Assembly: GCF_003390935.1 (NCBI RefSeq)
Contig: NZ_QNQZ01000002.1
Coordinates: 434,001 to 498,000 of the forward strand
Reading direction: 5' to 3'
DNA length: 64,000 nucleotides
Source of the DNA: Lewinella sp. IMCC34191
GTDB taxonomy: Bacteria > Bacteroidota > Bacteroidia > Chitinophagales > Saprospiraceae
How positions within the stretch are numbered: position 1 is the first letter of the stretch; the number at the start of each line of letters is the position of its first letter. Below the pieces are notes generated by a model. It had not been told where the DNA came from. It did not search any database and saw only the letters and a program-made list of their open reading frames with translations. Below, in pieces: positions 26,241-34,796 of this stretch. Both the position numbers and the translations under genes were made by a program.

Positions 26241-27695
26241 ATGCTCTTTAACTCTCTCGATTTCGCGATATTTCTGCCAATAGTCTTTGCGGTCTACTGG
26301 CTTATCGGCCGCAAGCGGATCGAATCACAGAATCTACTGATTGTAGCAGCCAGCTACCTCTTTTACGGCTGGTGGGACTACCGCTTTCTGTCCCTAATTT
26401 TATTCAGCACCGTCGTGGATTTCGCTATCGGCCGCGGACTGGGCCAGACGGATCGTCACGGGACGCGCAAGGCTCTCCTTTGGACCAGCATCTTAATTAA
26501 TCTCGGTTTTCTTGGCTACTTTAAATACTTTAACTTTTTTCTCGACTCTTTCACAGATGCATTTTCCTTCTTTGGGGCAACCATCCCCGCTACCTCTCTC
26601 GACATCGTGTTGCCGGTGGGAATCAGTTTTTATACCTTCCAGACCCTCAGCTACACTATCGACGTATACCGCAGAAACCTACGGCCAGCTTCGAATTTTG
26701 TTGCATTTGCGGCTTACGTAAGTTTCTTTCCTCAACTCGTAGCCGGCCCTATAGAGCGGGCAGTACACTTGCTCCCTCAATTTGAAAAGCCCCGAAAATT
26801 CAGTAACGCTTTAGCCTCTGATGGCATGAGACAGATACTATGGGGTCTTGTAAAAAAAATACTGATTGCAGACAACTGCGCGCAGTTTGCAAACCTAATT
26901 TTCAATAACTGGGACGGTCATTCTGGAAGCACGCTATTCCTCGGTGCAATCTTTTTCACTTTCCAGATTTATGGAGATTTCTCTGGTTATTCCGATATTG
27001 CAATAGGAACGGCCCGGTTATTCGGTTTTGACTTAATGCAAAATTTTAATTACCCGTATTTTTCCCGCGATATAGCTGAGTTTTGGCGGCGGTGGCATAT
27101 ATCCTTGACGACTTGGTTCAGAGACTACCTTTATATTCCATTAGGAGGAAGCCGCGGAACAACTTTAAATAAAATCAGGAATACATATGTAATTTTTTTG
27201 GTTAGCGGGCTGTGGCATGGTGCAAATTGGACATTCGTGATTTGGGGGGCATTAAATGCAACCTTTTTTTTACCACTACTCTTGCTTGGAAGAAATCGAA
27301 AGTTTACAAATTCAACAGTTACAGGCCGTACTCTGCCTACGCCTGGAGAGTGTCTACGCATAATAGGAACTTTTCTATTAACAAGTTTGACTTGGATATT
27401 TTTTAGAAGTGAAAACATAGCGCACGCAATAGGAATTTTTACAGAAATATTGTCACCATCGCTATTTACATTTCCAGAATTTGCAGGTAAATTAGAGGCT
27501 CTAACGACGGTAATTATAATTTTAATATTTATGTTTATTGAGTGGCAGGGCAGAATTTACCCACATCCACTTTACAACCTAACAAAAACCACTTCCCGAA
27601 TAACTAGATGGGTAGTATATACGACCATCGTCTGTGCTATTTATCTTTTTGGCTACTCTGGAAGTAGTGTTGAATTTATATACTTCCAATTTTAA
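26241..27695 (+). CDS. MBOAT-family O-acyltransferase (AlgI-like)
   Basis: The 484-aa polytopic membrane protein has about ten hydrophobic segments. It carries the MBOAT core motifs: FFPQLVAGPIERA near residue 170, FWRRWHISLTTWFRDYLYIPLGGSR near residue 285, and LVSGLWHGANWTFVIWG near residue 325, which holds the catalytic histidine. AlgI and DltB belong to this family, which moves acyl groups across the membrane for addition to polysaccharides or other extracellular polymers. The next gene encodes a single-pass SGNH-like protein, the usual partner. The first ~500 bases have the GC-rich style of the chromosome; the remainder turns AT-rich, suggesting a mosaic or imported gene. Confidence 0.92.
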   Translation: MLFNSLDFAIFLPIVFAVYWLIGRKRIESQNLLIVAASYLFYGWWDYRFLSLILFSTVVDFAIGRGLGQTDRHGTRKALLWTSILINLGFLGYFKYFNFFLDSFTDAFSFFGATIPATSLDIVLPVGISFYTFQTLSYTIDVYRRNLRPASNFVAFAAYVSFFPQLVAGPIERAVHLLPQFEKPRKFSNALASDGMRQILWGLVKKILIADNCAQFANLIFNNWDGHSGSTLFLGAIFFTFQIYGDFSGYSDIAIGTARLFGFDLMQNFNYPYFSRDIAEFWRRWHISLTTWFRDYLYIPLGGSRGTTLNKIRNTYVIFLVSGLWHGANWTFVIWGALNATFFLPLLLLGRNRKFTNSTVTGRTLPTPGECLRIIGTFLLTSLTWIFFRSENIAHAIGIFTEILSPSLFTFPEFAGKLEALTTVIIILIFMFIEWQGRIYPHPLYNLTKTTSRITRWVVYTTIVCAIYLFGYSGSSVEFIYFQF

Positions 27696-27701
27696 TTGAT
27701 A

Positions 27702-28610
27702 ATGAAAAAATTTATAATTCATATAATTATATTTGCAACTATACTAATGTTGATTAACTTAATTCTTTTGATATTAAGCAAGCCAATCTATTATGACAAG
27801 TATGAAGAACACAGCCTCAAATTCAACAAATATTTGTTTGCTGATTCACACGGAGAAAAACTACTAAACCACACTCAAAAAATAGATATTTATAATTTTT
27901 CAATGCCAAGTGATTCCTATTTGGACATGAAAAGAAAATTATTGTTTTTAATTCGCAACGACGTACATATAGACACTATATTTCTTACTGTAGGCGACCA
28001 TACTCTTAGCAGCTACCGAGAAGCTAGCAGTAATGCGGACCGATCAAATTACTTTTTAACCAGTGACGACTATTACAATACACTAACTTATCTTAAAGAT
28101 AACCTGATTCCATATTACTTACCATTCTTTTCTCCTAATTTAAGGACAATTATCCAGCATAATTTCCGTAATAAAATCCGAGATATTTTCATAACCACCC
28201 TATCTGATAGTCTTCAAAATAAAGAGTGGGAAAATTTGTCTCAAGACAAACAAAGCAAGCTTGCTAAAGAAAGAGCAAATAAACAATTTGGAAATTCGCA
28301 AAATAGCAAAATACTCACTGCTCATTTATTAGATATAATCAACATTTCAAAAAATAATGGCATAGATATCATCGGATTGAAGTTCCCACTGACGGCTGTC
28401 TATCAAGAGGCATTTATTGGCAAAGGTTACAAAGCTGATTCCATTCTAATCAACAGCGGTTATCCTGTTTTAGACTTCACTGACGATTTATCTGATAGTC
28501 AAAACTTTGAGGATCAGGATCACCTAACTTATGAGGGGGGAAAAAAATTTGTTGGGATTTTAAAGGAGAGATTAGTAAGAATGGATCAGTTTACAAATCA
28601 CAAAGAATAG
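27702..28610 (+). CDS. SGNH-like membrane-anchored acyltransferase partner
   Basis: The 302-aa protein starts with a membrane anchor (KKFIIHIIIFATILMLINLILLIL). A FADSHGEKLL block, like the nucleophile block of SGNH enzymes, follows. Near the C-terminus DQDHLTYEGGKKF carries the Asp-x-x-His pair that would complete the catalytic triad. Proteins of this kind (AlgX/AlgJ/PatB type) receive the acyl group from an MBOAT protein and attach it to the polymer. An earlier TTG at 27696 would also be in frame, but ATG 27702 starts at the lysine-rich tip of the anchor. The gene is strongly AT-rich and follows the MBOAT stop by six bases. Confidence 0.7.
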   Translation: MKKFIIHIIIFATILMLINLILLILSKPIYYDKYEEHSLKFNKYLFADSHGEKLLNHTQKIDIYNFSMPSDSYLDMKRKLLFLIRNDVHIDTIFLTVGDHTLSSYREASSNADRSNYFLTSDDYYNTLTYLKDNLIPYYLPFFSPNLRTIIQHNFRNKIRDIFITTLSDSLQNKEWENLSQDKQSKLAKERANKQFGNSQNSKILTAHLLDIINISKNNGIDIIGLKFPLTAVYQEAFIGKGYKADSILINSGYPVLDFTDDLSDSQNFEDQDHLTYEGGKKFVGILKERLVRMDQFTNHKE

Positions 28611-28629
28611 GTACTATATTCTAAGTTCC

Positions 28630-28998
28630 CTATCCGATAAACCCTTCCGAAGACTCCAACTCGGCAAAGTACCCGATGATCTTCTCCTTCAACAGCCGTT
28701 CCTGCCCGGCCAGGTCCGTCGGCGGGATCTTGCTCGTCAGCTCGTAGTGGGGCCAGCCCTCGTCGTCGCGGCCTACAAAGCGGTAGTGTCCGTCTTCGGC
28801 CATCAGGCGGCAGACGGCGATGTGCATCAGATCGCGTTTTTCTTCCTTAGTGAAATCGGCCTGCCAGTGGCCGAGCTCCTGCACGCCGATGAGAAAAAGC
28901 AGGGCGTTCAGATCCGGTAGGTTATCGCGGCGGAAGCGGTCCTTGATCAGGTGGCGAATGCGCTGGTAGGCGAAGTCTTGTTCCCAGTTAGTGTCCAT
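28630..28998 (-). CDS. small conserved-looking cytosolic protein, unknown
   Basis: The 122-aa product from ATG 28998 (MDTNWEQDFAYQRIRHLIKDRF) is alpha-helical in character and rich in charged residues, without signal peptide or membrane segment. I recognise no catalytic motif; the IGVQELGHWQADFTKEEKRDLMHIAV stretch looks like a compact helical core. The codon use is like that of the GC-rich chromosome. It points away from rmlC and the two share a 118-base upstream region. The longer open frame to 29139 would overlap rmlC and is not used here. Confidence 0.65.
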   Translation of the reverse strand: MDTNWEQDFAYQRIRHLIKDRFRRDNLPDLNALLFLIGVQELGHWQADFTKEEKRDLMHIAVCRLMAEDGHYRFVGRDDEGWPHYELTSKIPPTDLAGQERLLKEKIIGYFAELESSEGFIG

Positions 28999-29045
28999 AC
29001 AGGCCGATTTCTCTATAGGGTTTCGTGGTAAGGGGTTGCCCTTAG

Positions 29046-29053
29046 TACCTTCG
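29046..29053 (+). promoter_or_regulatory. -7-like box upstream of rmlC
   Basis: TACCTTCG, one base from TAnnTTTG, 63 bases before the rmlC start. The same octamer occurs upstream of the cyclase gene at 58748. Confidence 0.35.
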
Positions 29054-29116
29054 TGGTAAAAACGACTTAGGGGTAGCCGACGGTTGCATGGCTGCCCCGT
29101 AAAACCCCTCCCTCTC

Positions 29117-29647
29117 ATGCCCTTCACTGCCACTCCCATTCCCGGCCTTCAGGTCTTCGAACCCCGCGTCTTCGGCGACGAACGGGGATACTTTATGGAA
29201 ACCTACAACGAACGGACCTTCAGGGAGGCGGGCATTGACGCAACCTTCGTCCAGGACAATCAAGCTGCCAGCAGCAGGGGAGTACTTAGGGGCATGCATA
29301 AACAAGAGGGCGACGCGGCGCAGGCAAAACTGGTACGCGTAATCTCGGGGGAGGTATACGATGTTGCCGTCGACCTTCGTCCCTACTCTCCTACCTACCG
29401 GCAGTGGTACGGAGTTTACCTAAGCGGCGAAAACCACAAGCAACTTTTCGTCCCCCGCGGCTTCATTCACGGCTACCTGGTCACCTCCGAGCACGCGGTC
29501 TTCGCCTATAAGTGCGACAACCTCTACGCCCCCAAGGCCGAGCAGGGCTACCGCTACGACGACCCCGCCTTCGGGATCAAGTGGCCGGAAATCGACGGAG
29601 AGTACACCGTAGCCGAACGCGATCTGGCCTGGCCGCTGCTAACCTAA
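29117..29647 (+). CDS. rmlC: dTDP-4-dehydrorhamnose 3,5-epimerase
   Basis: The 176-aa cupin-fold enzyme has FEPRVFGDERGYFMETYN at residues 14-31, the active-site LRGMHKQ with catalytic His61, and VPRGFIHGYLV in the beta-barrel. It epimerises C3 and C5 of dTDP-4-keto-6-deoxyglucose, the product of RmlB. The ATG at 29117 matches the usual RmlC N-terminus; an upstream in-frame codon would add 11 residues not found in the family. It lies far from rmlA/rmlB and on the opposite strand. No rmlD is in the window, so the final reduction step must be encoded elsewhere or a different sugar is made. Confidence 0.93.
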   Translation: MPFTATPIPGLQVFEPRVFGDERGYFMETYNERTFREAGIDATFVQDNQAASSRGVLRGMHKQEGDAAQAKLVRVISGEVYDVAVDLRPYSPTYRQWYGVYLSGENHKQLFVPRGFIHGYLVTSEHAVFAYKCDNLYAPKAEQGYRYDDPAFGIKWPEIDGEYTVAERDLAWPLLT

Positions 29648-29672
29648 GGGGGGAAAGGGGTGTTATCTCCGC

Positions 29673-30080
29673 ATGGACACCACGCATCCCATTCTGTTCT
29701 TCGACGGCGTTTGTAACCTCTGCAACGGGGCCGTGCAGTTTATCCTGAAGAACGACCGGCGCGGGGAACTGCGCTTCGCCAGCCTGCAGTCGGAACTTGC
29801 CGAGGAACTTTTGCCGCCCTTCGGGATCAATCCGCGGGACCTGAACTCGGTCGTGCTCTACGAAAACGGCACCGTATATACGCGCAGCAGCAGCGTGCTC
29901 CGGACGTTAAAGCTCATGGGCGGGCCGCTGTCCTACATGGCCATATTTGGCATCATTCCGCGCCGCATCCGGGACTTCTTCTACAACTACATCAGCCACC
30001 ACCGCTACAATTGGTTCGGCAAACGGGACAATTGCATGCTACCGCGCCCGGAATGGAAGGGCAGGTTTCTGGAAGTTTAG
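29673..30080 (+). CDS. DCC-family thiol-disulfide oxidoreductase (DUF393)
   Basis: The 135-aa protein starts with FFDGVCNLCNGAVQF; the CxxC pair (Cys14 and Cys17) inside the DGxCxLC motif defines the DCC family. The rest, with a SSVLRTLKLMG element and a C-terminal LPRPEWKGRFL, is full-length for the family. The family is thought to have a thioredoxin-like fold, but its substrates are unknown. It follows rmlC by 25 bases and probably shares its promoter. Confidence 0.85.
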   Translation: MDTTHPILFFDGVCNLCNGAVQFILKNDRRGELRFASLQSELAEELLPPFGINPRDLNSVVLYENGTVYTRSSSVLRTLKLMGGPLSYMAIFGIIPRRIRDFFYNYISHHRYNWFGKRDNCMLPRPEWKGRFLEV

Positions 30081-30126
30081 GTACACCTTCGATCGGCAAA
30101 CCGTCGTTGATGAAGTACCCCCCGTT

Positions 30127-30134
30127 TACCTTAG
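30127..30134 (+). promoter_or_regulatory. -7-like box upstream of the second sulfotransferase gene
   Basis: TACCTTAG, one base from consensus, 19 bases before the ATG at 30154. Confidence 0.3.
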
Positions 30135-30153
30135 CGCTCGAACGCCATTCTAC

Positions 30154-31098
30154 ATGAGTAATATTTCCTTCTATGGCATCGGTGCCATGAAATCCGGCAC
30201 GACCTGGTTATGGGCCCGGCTCTCGGAACTCCCGCAGTACGCTCTCCCCTACGTCAAGGAACTGCACTACTTCAACCGCAGTAAGGAATACCCGATCCCC
30301 TACGAACTGGCCCCCGCCAATTTCATCGACCGGGTACGCAAGCCATCGTGGGTATATATGGAAGGTAAGCGAACGGTCGACGCCCTGCGCCGCGGGAACA
30401 TGCACGAGTTGAAGTGGATGGCCAATTACGCGCTGCCTAAATACACGGACGCCTGGTACGAAAGCCTCTTCGCGGATCTCTCCGGCCTCACCGGCGATAT
30501 CACCCCGGCCTACTCCATGCTGAAGGAGAAAGACATCCGGCGGATGCAGGCCATCAGCCCGGATGCGAAAATTATCTTCCTCATCCGCAACCCGGTGGAT
30601 CGCGCCTGGTCCCACTACCGCCATACCATCAAAAAGGGACGGATTAAGGATTACACCCAGGACGAGAATTTCGACCTCGACGACCTCCGCGCCTTTCTGA
30701 ATTCAGAAGGACAGGTGCTCCGCAGCGACTATATCCGCACCCTGCACGCCTACGCCGAGGTTTTCGACCCCGCGCAGATCATCGTCGGCTTCTTCGACGC
30801 GATCGTCCACGACCCCCACGCCCTCTTATCCGACATCGTATCCTTCACCGGCGGCGATGCCTCCGCCATCGATCGCTACTGCAAACTCAAAAAGGTGTCT
30901 AACGCTTCCCCCAAGGTCCGGATCCCGGAAGAGATCGACCAGCTGCTGAAGGAAAAGTACGAGCCGATGATGGCCTCCCTGGCTGAAGGTTTCGGAGGGT
31001 ATGCGGACTACTGGTACCAGCGTACATTTAATTCGGACTTTGTTCCGCCGGTGGAGATTGACTTTCCGGCTACGTTGGTTTATGGGGGGGAGGTTTGA
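30154..31098 (+). CDS. sulfotransferase
   Basis: The 314-aa protein has the PAPS 5'-phosphosulfate loop GAMKSGTTWLWARL at residues 9-22 and the 3'-phosphate motif IFLIRNPVDRAWSHYRHTIKKG near residue 140. Together these are diagnostic for PAPS sulfotransferases of the heparan N-sulfotransferase type. The start at ATG 30154 places the first strand (ISFYGIGAMKSGTT) correctly; the open frame continues 69 codons upstream but overlaps the DCC gene in another frame. Its substrate is probably an extracellular polysaccharide, inferred from nearby rmlC and the acyltransferase pair. It is not similar enough to the sulfotransferase at 64-903 to be a recent copy, and its GC-rich composition is native. Confidence 0.9.
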   Translation: MSNISFYGIGAMKSGTTWLWARLSELPQYALPYVKELHYFNRSKEYPIPYELAPANFIDRVRKPSWVYMEGKRTVDALRRGNMHELKWMANYALPKYTDAWYESLFADLSGLTGDITPAYSMLKEKDIRRMQAISPDAKIIFLIRNPVDRAWSHYRHTIKKGRIKDYTQDENFDLDDLRAFLNSEGQVLRSDYIRTLHAYAEVFDPAQIIVGFFDAIVHDPHALLSDIVSFTGGDASAIDRYCKLKKVSNASPKVRIPEEIDQLLKEKYEPMMASLAEGFGGYADYWYQRTFNSDFVPPVEIDFPATLVYGGEV

Positions 31099-31150
31099 TC
31101 AGGGTTTGGGGTGCTGGGTTGCTGGTTTCCGGGTGCTGGTTTAGCTTTTT

Positions 31151-31166
31151 ACCTGCGCTCCGCCGC
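31151..31166 (+). repeat. copy of the ACCTGCGCTCC motif upstream of the beta-CASP gene
   Basis: ACCTGCGCTCCGCCGC, 140 bases upstream of the start at 31307 in a spacer that also carries G/T-rich triplet-like runs. Preceded by a short T-run. Confidence 0.6.
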
Positions 31167-31306
31167 AATAAGTATGGTAAGCCCACCTGATTGCATGACG
31201 TAGGGGCGGTCCATTATGAATTTCGTATCCTGCGGAGGCCGGGTAGCGCGTCTGCTGTGGCGGCTATTCGATAATTCAGTCCTTCATCCATTCACCAACT
31301 CCCCCT

Positions 31307-32704
31307 ATGACGCTTAAATTCTGTGGTGCCGCGCGCGAGGTTACCGGCTCGTGCCACCTACTCACTCTCGATGGTGGCTACAAGATCCTGCTGGATTGCG
31401 GGCTGTACCAGGGACGGAATGAAGAGATGGAGAACTTCAACGAGCACTTTCTTTTCGAGCCCGCGGAGATCAATGCCCTGGTGCTGAGTCACGCGCACAT
31501 CGACCACTGTGGGCGTATCCCGAAGCTGGTACGTGACGGGTTTAGGGGGAATATCTATAGCACCCACGCTACCCGAAGCCTTTGCGCCATCCTGCTGCTG
31601 GATTCGGCTTACATCCAGGAGAAGGACGCGGAGTACTATAATAAGCGGTACGGAAAATTCGGCAAGGGGCGCAAGCCGCTGTATAGTCGGCCCGACGTGA
31701 AGCCGGCGATGGAGCGCTTCGTCGGTCACCCTTACGGCGAGTGGATCCGCATTCACCCCGATGTGGAACTCCAGTTTCGCGATGCGGGGCACATCCTCGG
31801 TAGCGCCAGCGTAACCCTGCGCGTGAAGCGGGCGGACGGAAGGACGACCACGGTGGGCTTTACGGGTGACGTCGGCCGACCCGACCGGCCCATTCTGCGG
31901 GACCCGCGGAAATTACCGGCGTGCGATTACGTCATCAGCGAATCCACCTACGGCGATAAGGAACACGAGCTGCCCCCCAACGAAATGGAGCGCTTCCTGA
32001 AGATCATCCGGAATACCTGCGTGGAAAAACGGGGGAAACTGCTGATCCCGGCGTTCAGCGTAGGGCGTACCCAGGAGATCGTGTACATGCTCGACCAGCT
32101 GGAGAGCAGCGGTCGGCTGCCGAAAATCCAGGTATTCGTTGATAGCCCGCTGGCCGTGAATGCCACCACCGTCTTCGGATCCCACCCGGAATGCTACGAT
32201 CTGGACCTGCAGGAATACCTGCTGACCGACGACAACCCCTTTGGCTTCAACGACCTGACGTACATCAAAGACGTCGAGGACAGCAAGGCGCTGAACTTCC
32301 TGGATGGGCCGGCCATCATCATCAGTGCCAGCGGCATGATGAACGCGGGTCGCAGCAAACACCACCTGGCAAATACCATGGGCGACCCGAAGAATACCAT
32401 CTTCATCGTCGGCTATTGCGCGCCGGGCACCCCCGGGGGGAAGCTTCGCGACGGGGCGACGGGCATGAAGCTCTACGGGGAATACCACGAGCTCCGCGCC
32501 GACGTCGTCGTTATGGACAGCTTCAGCGCCCACGCCGACCGCTCCGAACTCATCAACTTCCTGAATGGGCAGCAAGACCATTGCAAAAAACTATTCCTGG
32601 TACACGGCACGCTGGACCGGATGGAAACCTTCACCGAAAGTCTGCACCGGGCCGGCTTCACGGACGTGGTGGCACCAAAACTGGAGGATGAGGTGGAGCT
32701 GTAG
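31307..32704 (+). CDS. metallo-beta-lactamase / beta-CASP RNA-processing nuclease
   Basis: The 465-aa protein has the MBL zinc site LSHAHIDHCGRIP (His62, His64, Asp66, His67), a further histidine in FRDAGHILGSASV and an aspartate in GFTGDVGRP. A beta-CASP insert follows (LLIPAFSVGRTQEIVYML...VFVDSPLAVNAT), then the C-terminal VVMDSFSAHADRSEL. This is the CPSF/YSH1-like group, which includes endo- and exo-ribonucleases. It is full-length. It acts in the cytosol on RNA; the specific target cannot be inferred. The next gene starts 17 bases before its stop. Confidence 0.92.
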   Translation: MTLKFCGAAREVTGSCHLLTLDGGYKILLDCGLYQGRNEEMENFNEHFLFEPAEINALVLSHAHIDHCGRIPKLVRDGFRGNIYSTHATRSLCAILLLDSAYIQEKDAEYYNKRYGKFGKGRKPLYSRPDVKPAMERFVGHPYGEWIRIHPDVELQFRDAGHILGSASVTLRVKRADGRTTTVGFTGDVGRPDRPILRDPRKLPACDYVISESTYGDKEHELPPNEMERFLKIIRNTCVEKRGKLLIPAFSVGRTQEIVYMLDQLESSGRLPKIQVFVDSPLAVNATTVFGSHPECYDLDLQEYLLTDDNPFGFNDLTYIKDVEDSKALNFLDGPAIIISASGMMNAGRSKHHLANTMGDPKNTIFIVGYCAPGTPGGKLRDGATGMKLYGEYHELRADVVVMDSFSAHADRSELINFLNGQQDHCKKLFLVHGTLDRMETFTESLHRAGFTDVVAPKLEDEVEL

Positions 32705-33686
32705 CATTCTGCTGCTCTTCCTGCTTTCCTGTGGACGAGACGTTCCCGAACCTGCCTATGCTTTCTATCACTGGGAGACGCGACTGGACCCGCCGAGCGG
32801 TCCGATGCAGACAATGCGCACCGACCGGGTGTACGTCAAGGTATTCGACGTGAGTTGGACTGATGGCCGCGCCGAGCCCTCCGCCCTACTTGAAACGGAT
32901 GGTACCGTGGTGGCTGACCTGGTACCGGTAGTCTTTATCACCAACGACGTTTTCACTCATCCCAGCGGCGAACTGGCGGGGGATGTCCTTCACCTTCTGA
33001 ATCAACGCTTCCCCTACCCTTACGAGGAGTTGCAAGTCGACTGCGACTGGACCGCCGGTACCCGGGATGCTTATTTTGCCTTTCTCGACGACCTGCGTCA
33101 GCTGACGGGAGCATCGATCAGTTGTACCGTTCGCCTGCACCAGTACCGCGATCGCGACCGGCAGGGTATCCCGCCCGTCGACCGGGCTGTGCTGATGGCC
33201 TATAATACCGGCGACCTGGGCAGCTGGGAAACGGAAAACTCCATAGTCGACCCGCGGGCAATCGACCATTACGTCACCGGACAGCCTGCCTATCCCCTCC
33301 CGCTGGACCTGGCCGTAGCGACCTACGACTGGGCGGCCGTGTATCGGCGCGGCGAGCTGGCCTACCTGATCAATGAGCCTAACCTGGTGGCCCTTGAGGA
33401 CAGCACCTACTTTTCCCGGCTGGCGCCCCTGCGCTACCGAGTGGATTCCGCCACCTATTACGAAGGGCTTTACCTCTACCGGGGCGATTTGCTGCGGCGG
33501 GAGGTGGCCGATACCAGTCTGGCCCGGCAGGTAACCGAGGATCTGTGGCCCCACATGGCCAATTCCGGGAGCCGCTACGTCATCTACTACCGGATCGGGA
33601 GCCGGCAGTGGGGCCAGCCGGAAAGATCATTGTTTTATAATGGGTCGAATCGCTCGGCCACCGGCTCCGTCCATAATAAACAGTAA
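32688..33686 (+). CDS. lipoprotein of unknown function
   Basis: The 332-aa protein from ATG 32688 has a lipoprotein signal (MRWSCSILLLFLLSC, lipidated Cys15). The rest is beta/alpha with an LQVDCDWTAGTRDAYFAFLDDL segment (near residue 115) and VLMAYNTGDLGSW. These faintly recall a glycoside-hydrolase-like barrel with a DCD motif, but I cannot assign it. The start overlaps the beta-CASP gene by 17 bases; longer in-frame starts would extend through that gene. Its last 60 bases overlap the convergent T9SS gene. Confidence 0.7.
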   Translation: MRWSCSILLLFLLSCGRDVPEPAYAFYHWETRLDPPSGPMQTMRTDRVYVKVFDVSWTDGRAEPSALLETDGTVVADLVPVVFITNDVFTHPSGELAGDVLHLLNQRFPYPYEELQVDCDWTAGTRDAYFAFLDDLRQLTGASISCTVRLHQYRDRDRQGIPPVDRAVLMAYNTGDLGSWETENSIVDPRAIDHYVTGQPAYPLPLDLAVATYDWAAVYRRGELAYLINEPNLVALEDSTYFSRLAPLRYRVDSATYYEGLYLYRGDLLRREVADTSLARQVTEDLWPHMANSGSRYVIYYRIGSRQWGQPERSLFYNGSNRSATGSVHNKQ

Positions 33687-34505
33687 GTAGGTTGCCGCCG
33701 GCAAATCGTCGATCTGCAGCAGTGTCCGCTCGGAAGTGATTGCTTGATAAGGGAGCTGTATCCGTTGCCCCATCACGTCGCGCAATTCCACGTGCAAACG
33801 CGCTGCGCCAAGGTGGCGTCCCTCAATTGCCAAGGTTGGATTTCCACCTGTGGGATTAGGAAATACCGATAGGGACTGCGCCCATTCGGGTTCCGTGACA
33901 TCGCTGACAAGATCGCAAGGTGAATACCTGGTCGGGTCCGGGGTACCGCCGATAGCCAAATGATCGATCACGAACTGGTTGCCGGCGAAATTTTCCTCAT
34001 TGGGGTCGAGGTAGAACCAAAAGTCGCGTATATCGGACGGGGCAAGGCCGCCCAGATCGTCTCCTTCGAAAGTGAGGGTGAATTCAGTCCAGGAAGAGGT
34101 ACTGCCCGGCACCTCGTAATTAAGCTGCTGGGTTCGGGATCCGCTCGCACCGTCACCGGACCGAAACAGTGCCGCTACGGTGACCGTCTCGGGCGTGTAC
34201 ACCCGCATCGTCACATTCACGTTACCGGTTAAATCTTTGATGGAATCACCGTCGGCATTCAGCACCCGTACTGCGTAGGGAGTGGAGACCGGCTGTGGGT
34301 CGTTCTCCGGATCGGTGACCTGCAGTTGTAGGGTCTTGCAGTTTCCGTTGATGATGAATGTCGTAGTGCTCGCTGCCATATCGGTCGTATCGAAAGCAGG
34401 TATTCCGTAGGTGTCGAAATAGCTTACGGATAAGGCCGATTGAGCCCAGATACCCGAGAAGCTTACAACCATCAGGACTACTACTAAAATAAAGTTACGA
34501 TCCAT
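33627..34505 (-). CDS. T9SS-sorted secreted protein with a beta-sandwich domain
   Basis: The 292-aa protein from ATG 34505 has a signal peptide (MDRNFILVVVLMVVSFSGIWAQ). A beta-rich middle contains LNYEVPGSTSSWTEFTLTF and DFWFYLDPNEENFAGNQFVIDHLAIGG, which look like a carbohydrate-binding or galactose-binding-like sandwich. A type IX sorting tail follows (LSVFPNPTGGNPTLAIEG...RAIRPIIKQ). It is presumably exported to the cell surface. The longer open frame to 34616 would put a long leader before the signal peptide. No catalytic residues are obvious. Confidence 0.8.
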   Translation of the reverse strand: MDRNFILVVVLMVVSFSGIWAQSALSVSYFDTYGIPAFDTTDMAASTTTFIINGNCKTLQLQVTDPENDPQPVSTPYAVRVLNADGDSIKDLTGNVNVTMRVYTPETVTVAALFRSGDGASGSRTQQLNYEVPGSTSSWTEFTLTFEGDDLGGLAPSDIRDFWFYLDPNEENFAGNQFVIDHLAIGGTPDPTRYSPCDLVSDVTEPEWAQSLSVFPNPTGGNPTLAIEGRHLGAARLHVELRDVMGQRIQLPYQAITSERTLLQIDDLPAATYLLFIMDGAGGRAIRPIIKQ

Positions 34506-34796
34506 ACGTAGGGGTTTAGGGTAACTCAATATACCACCTGAACCGCAGTCAACCAATGCCTTCGCCATGCTAAAGTGCATATTTAGAAAAGCAAAGCTTC
34601 TTTCACAGTATCGCAAGTCTAATGATACAAATATGTCGCAATAGCCTTGTTGCTATTGCTCAACCATGCAAACAACTATATTCGAAAGTCCGAAGAAACT
34701 GTGAGTAGAAAATATTGAATTTTTTATCATATCATCCGGTTTAAAATCGTGGGCTCACAGGACCTACGCTTCCATCGTATCTAGCATAAAACACTG
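34506..34796. other. 291-bp intergenic stretch with one perfect hairpin
   Basis: AT-rich. Arms GCAATAGC at 34638-34645 and GCTATTGC at 34652-34659 form an 8-bp stem with a 6-base loop. It lies downstream of the lipoprotein gene at 34797 but has no U-tract, so a terminator role is uncertain. The promoter of the T9SS gene must lie here. Confidence 0.5.

Noticed and set aside
29947-30153. N-terminal extension of the second sulfotransferase
   Set aside because: It overlaps the DCC gene in another frame and is Ser/Thr/Ala-rich, and the fold begins at ATG 30154.
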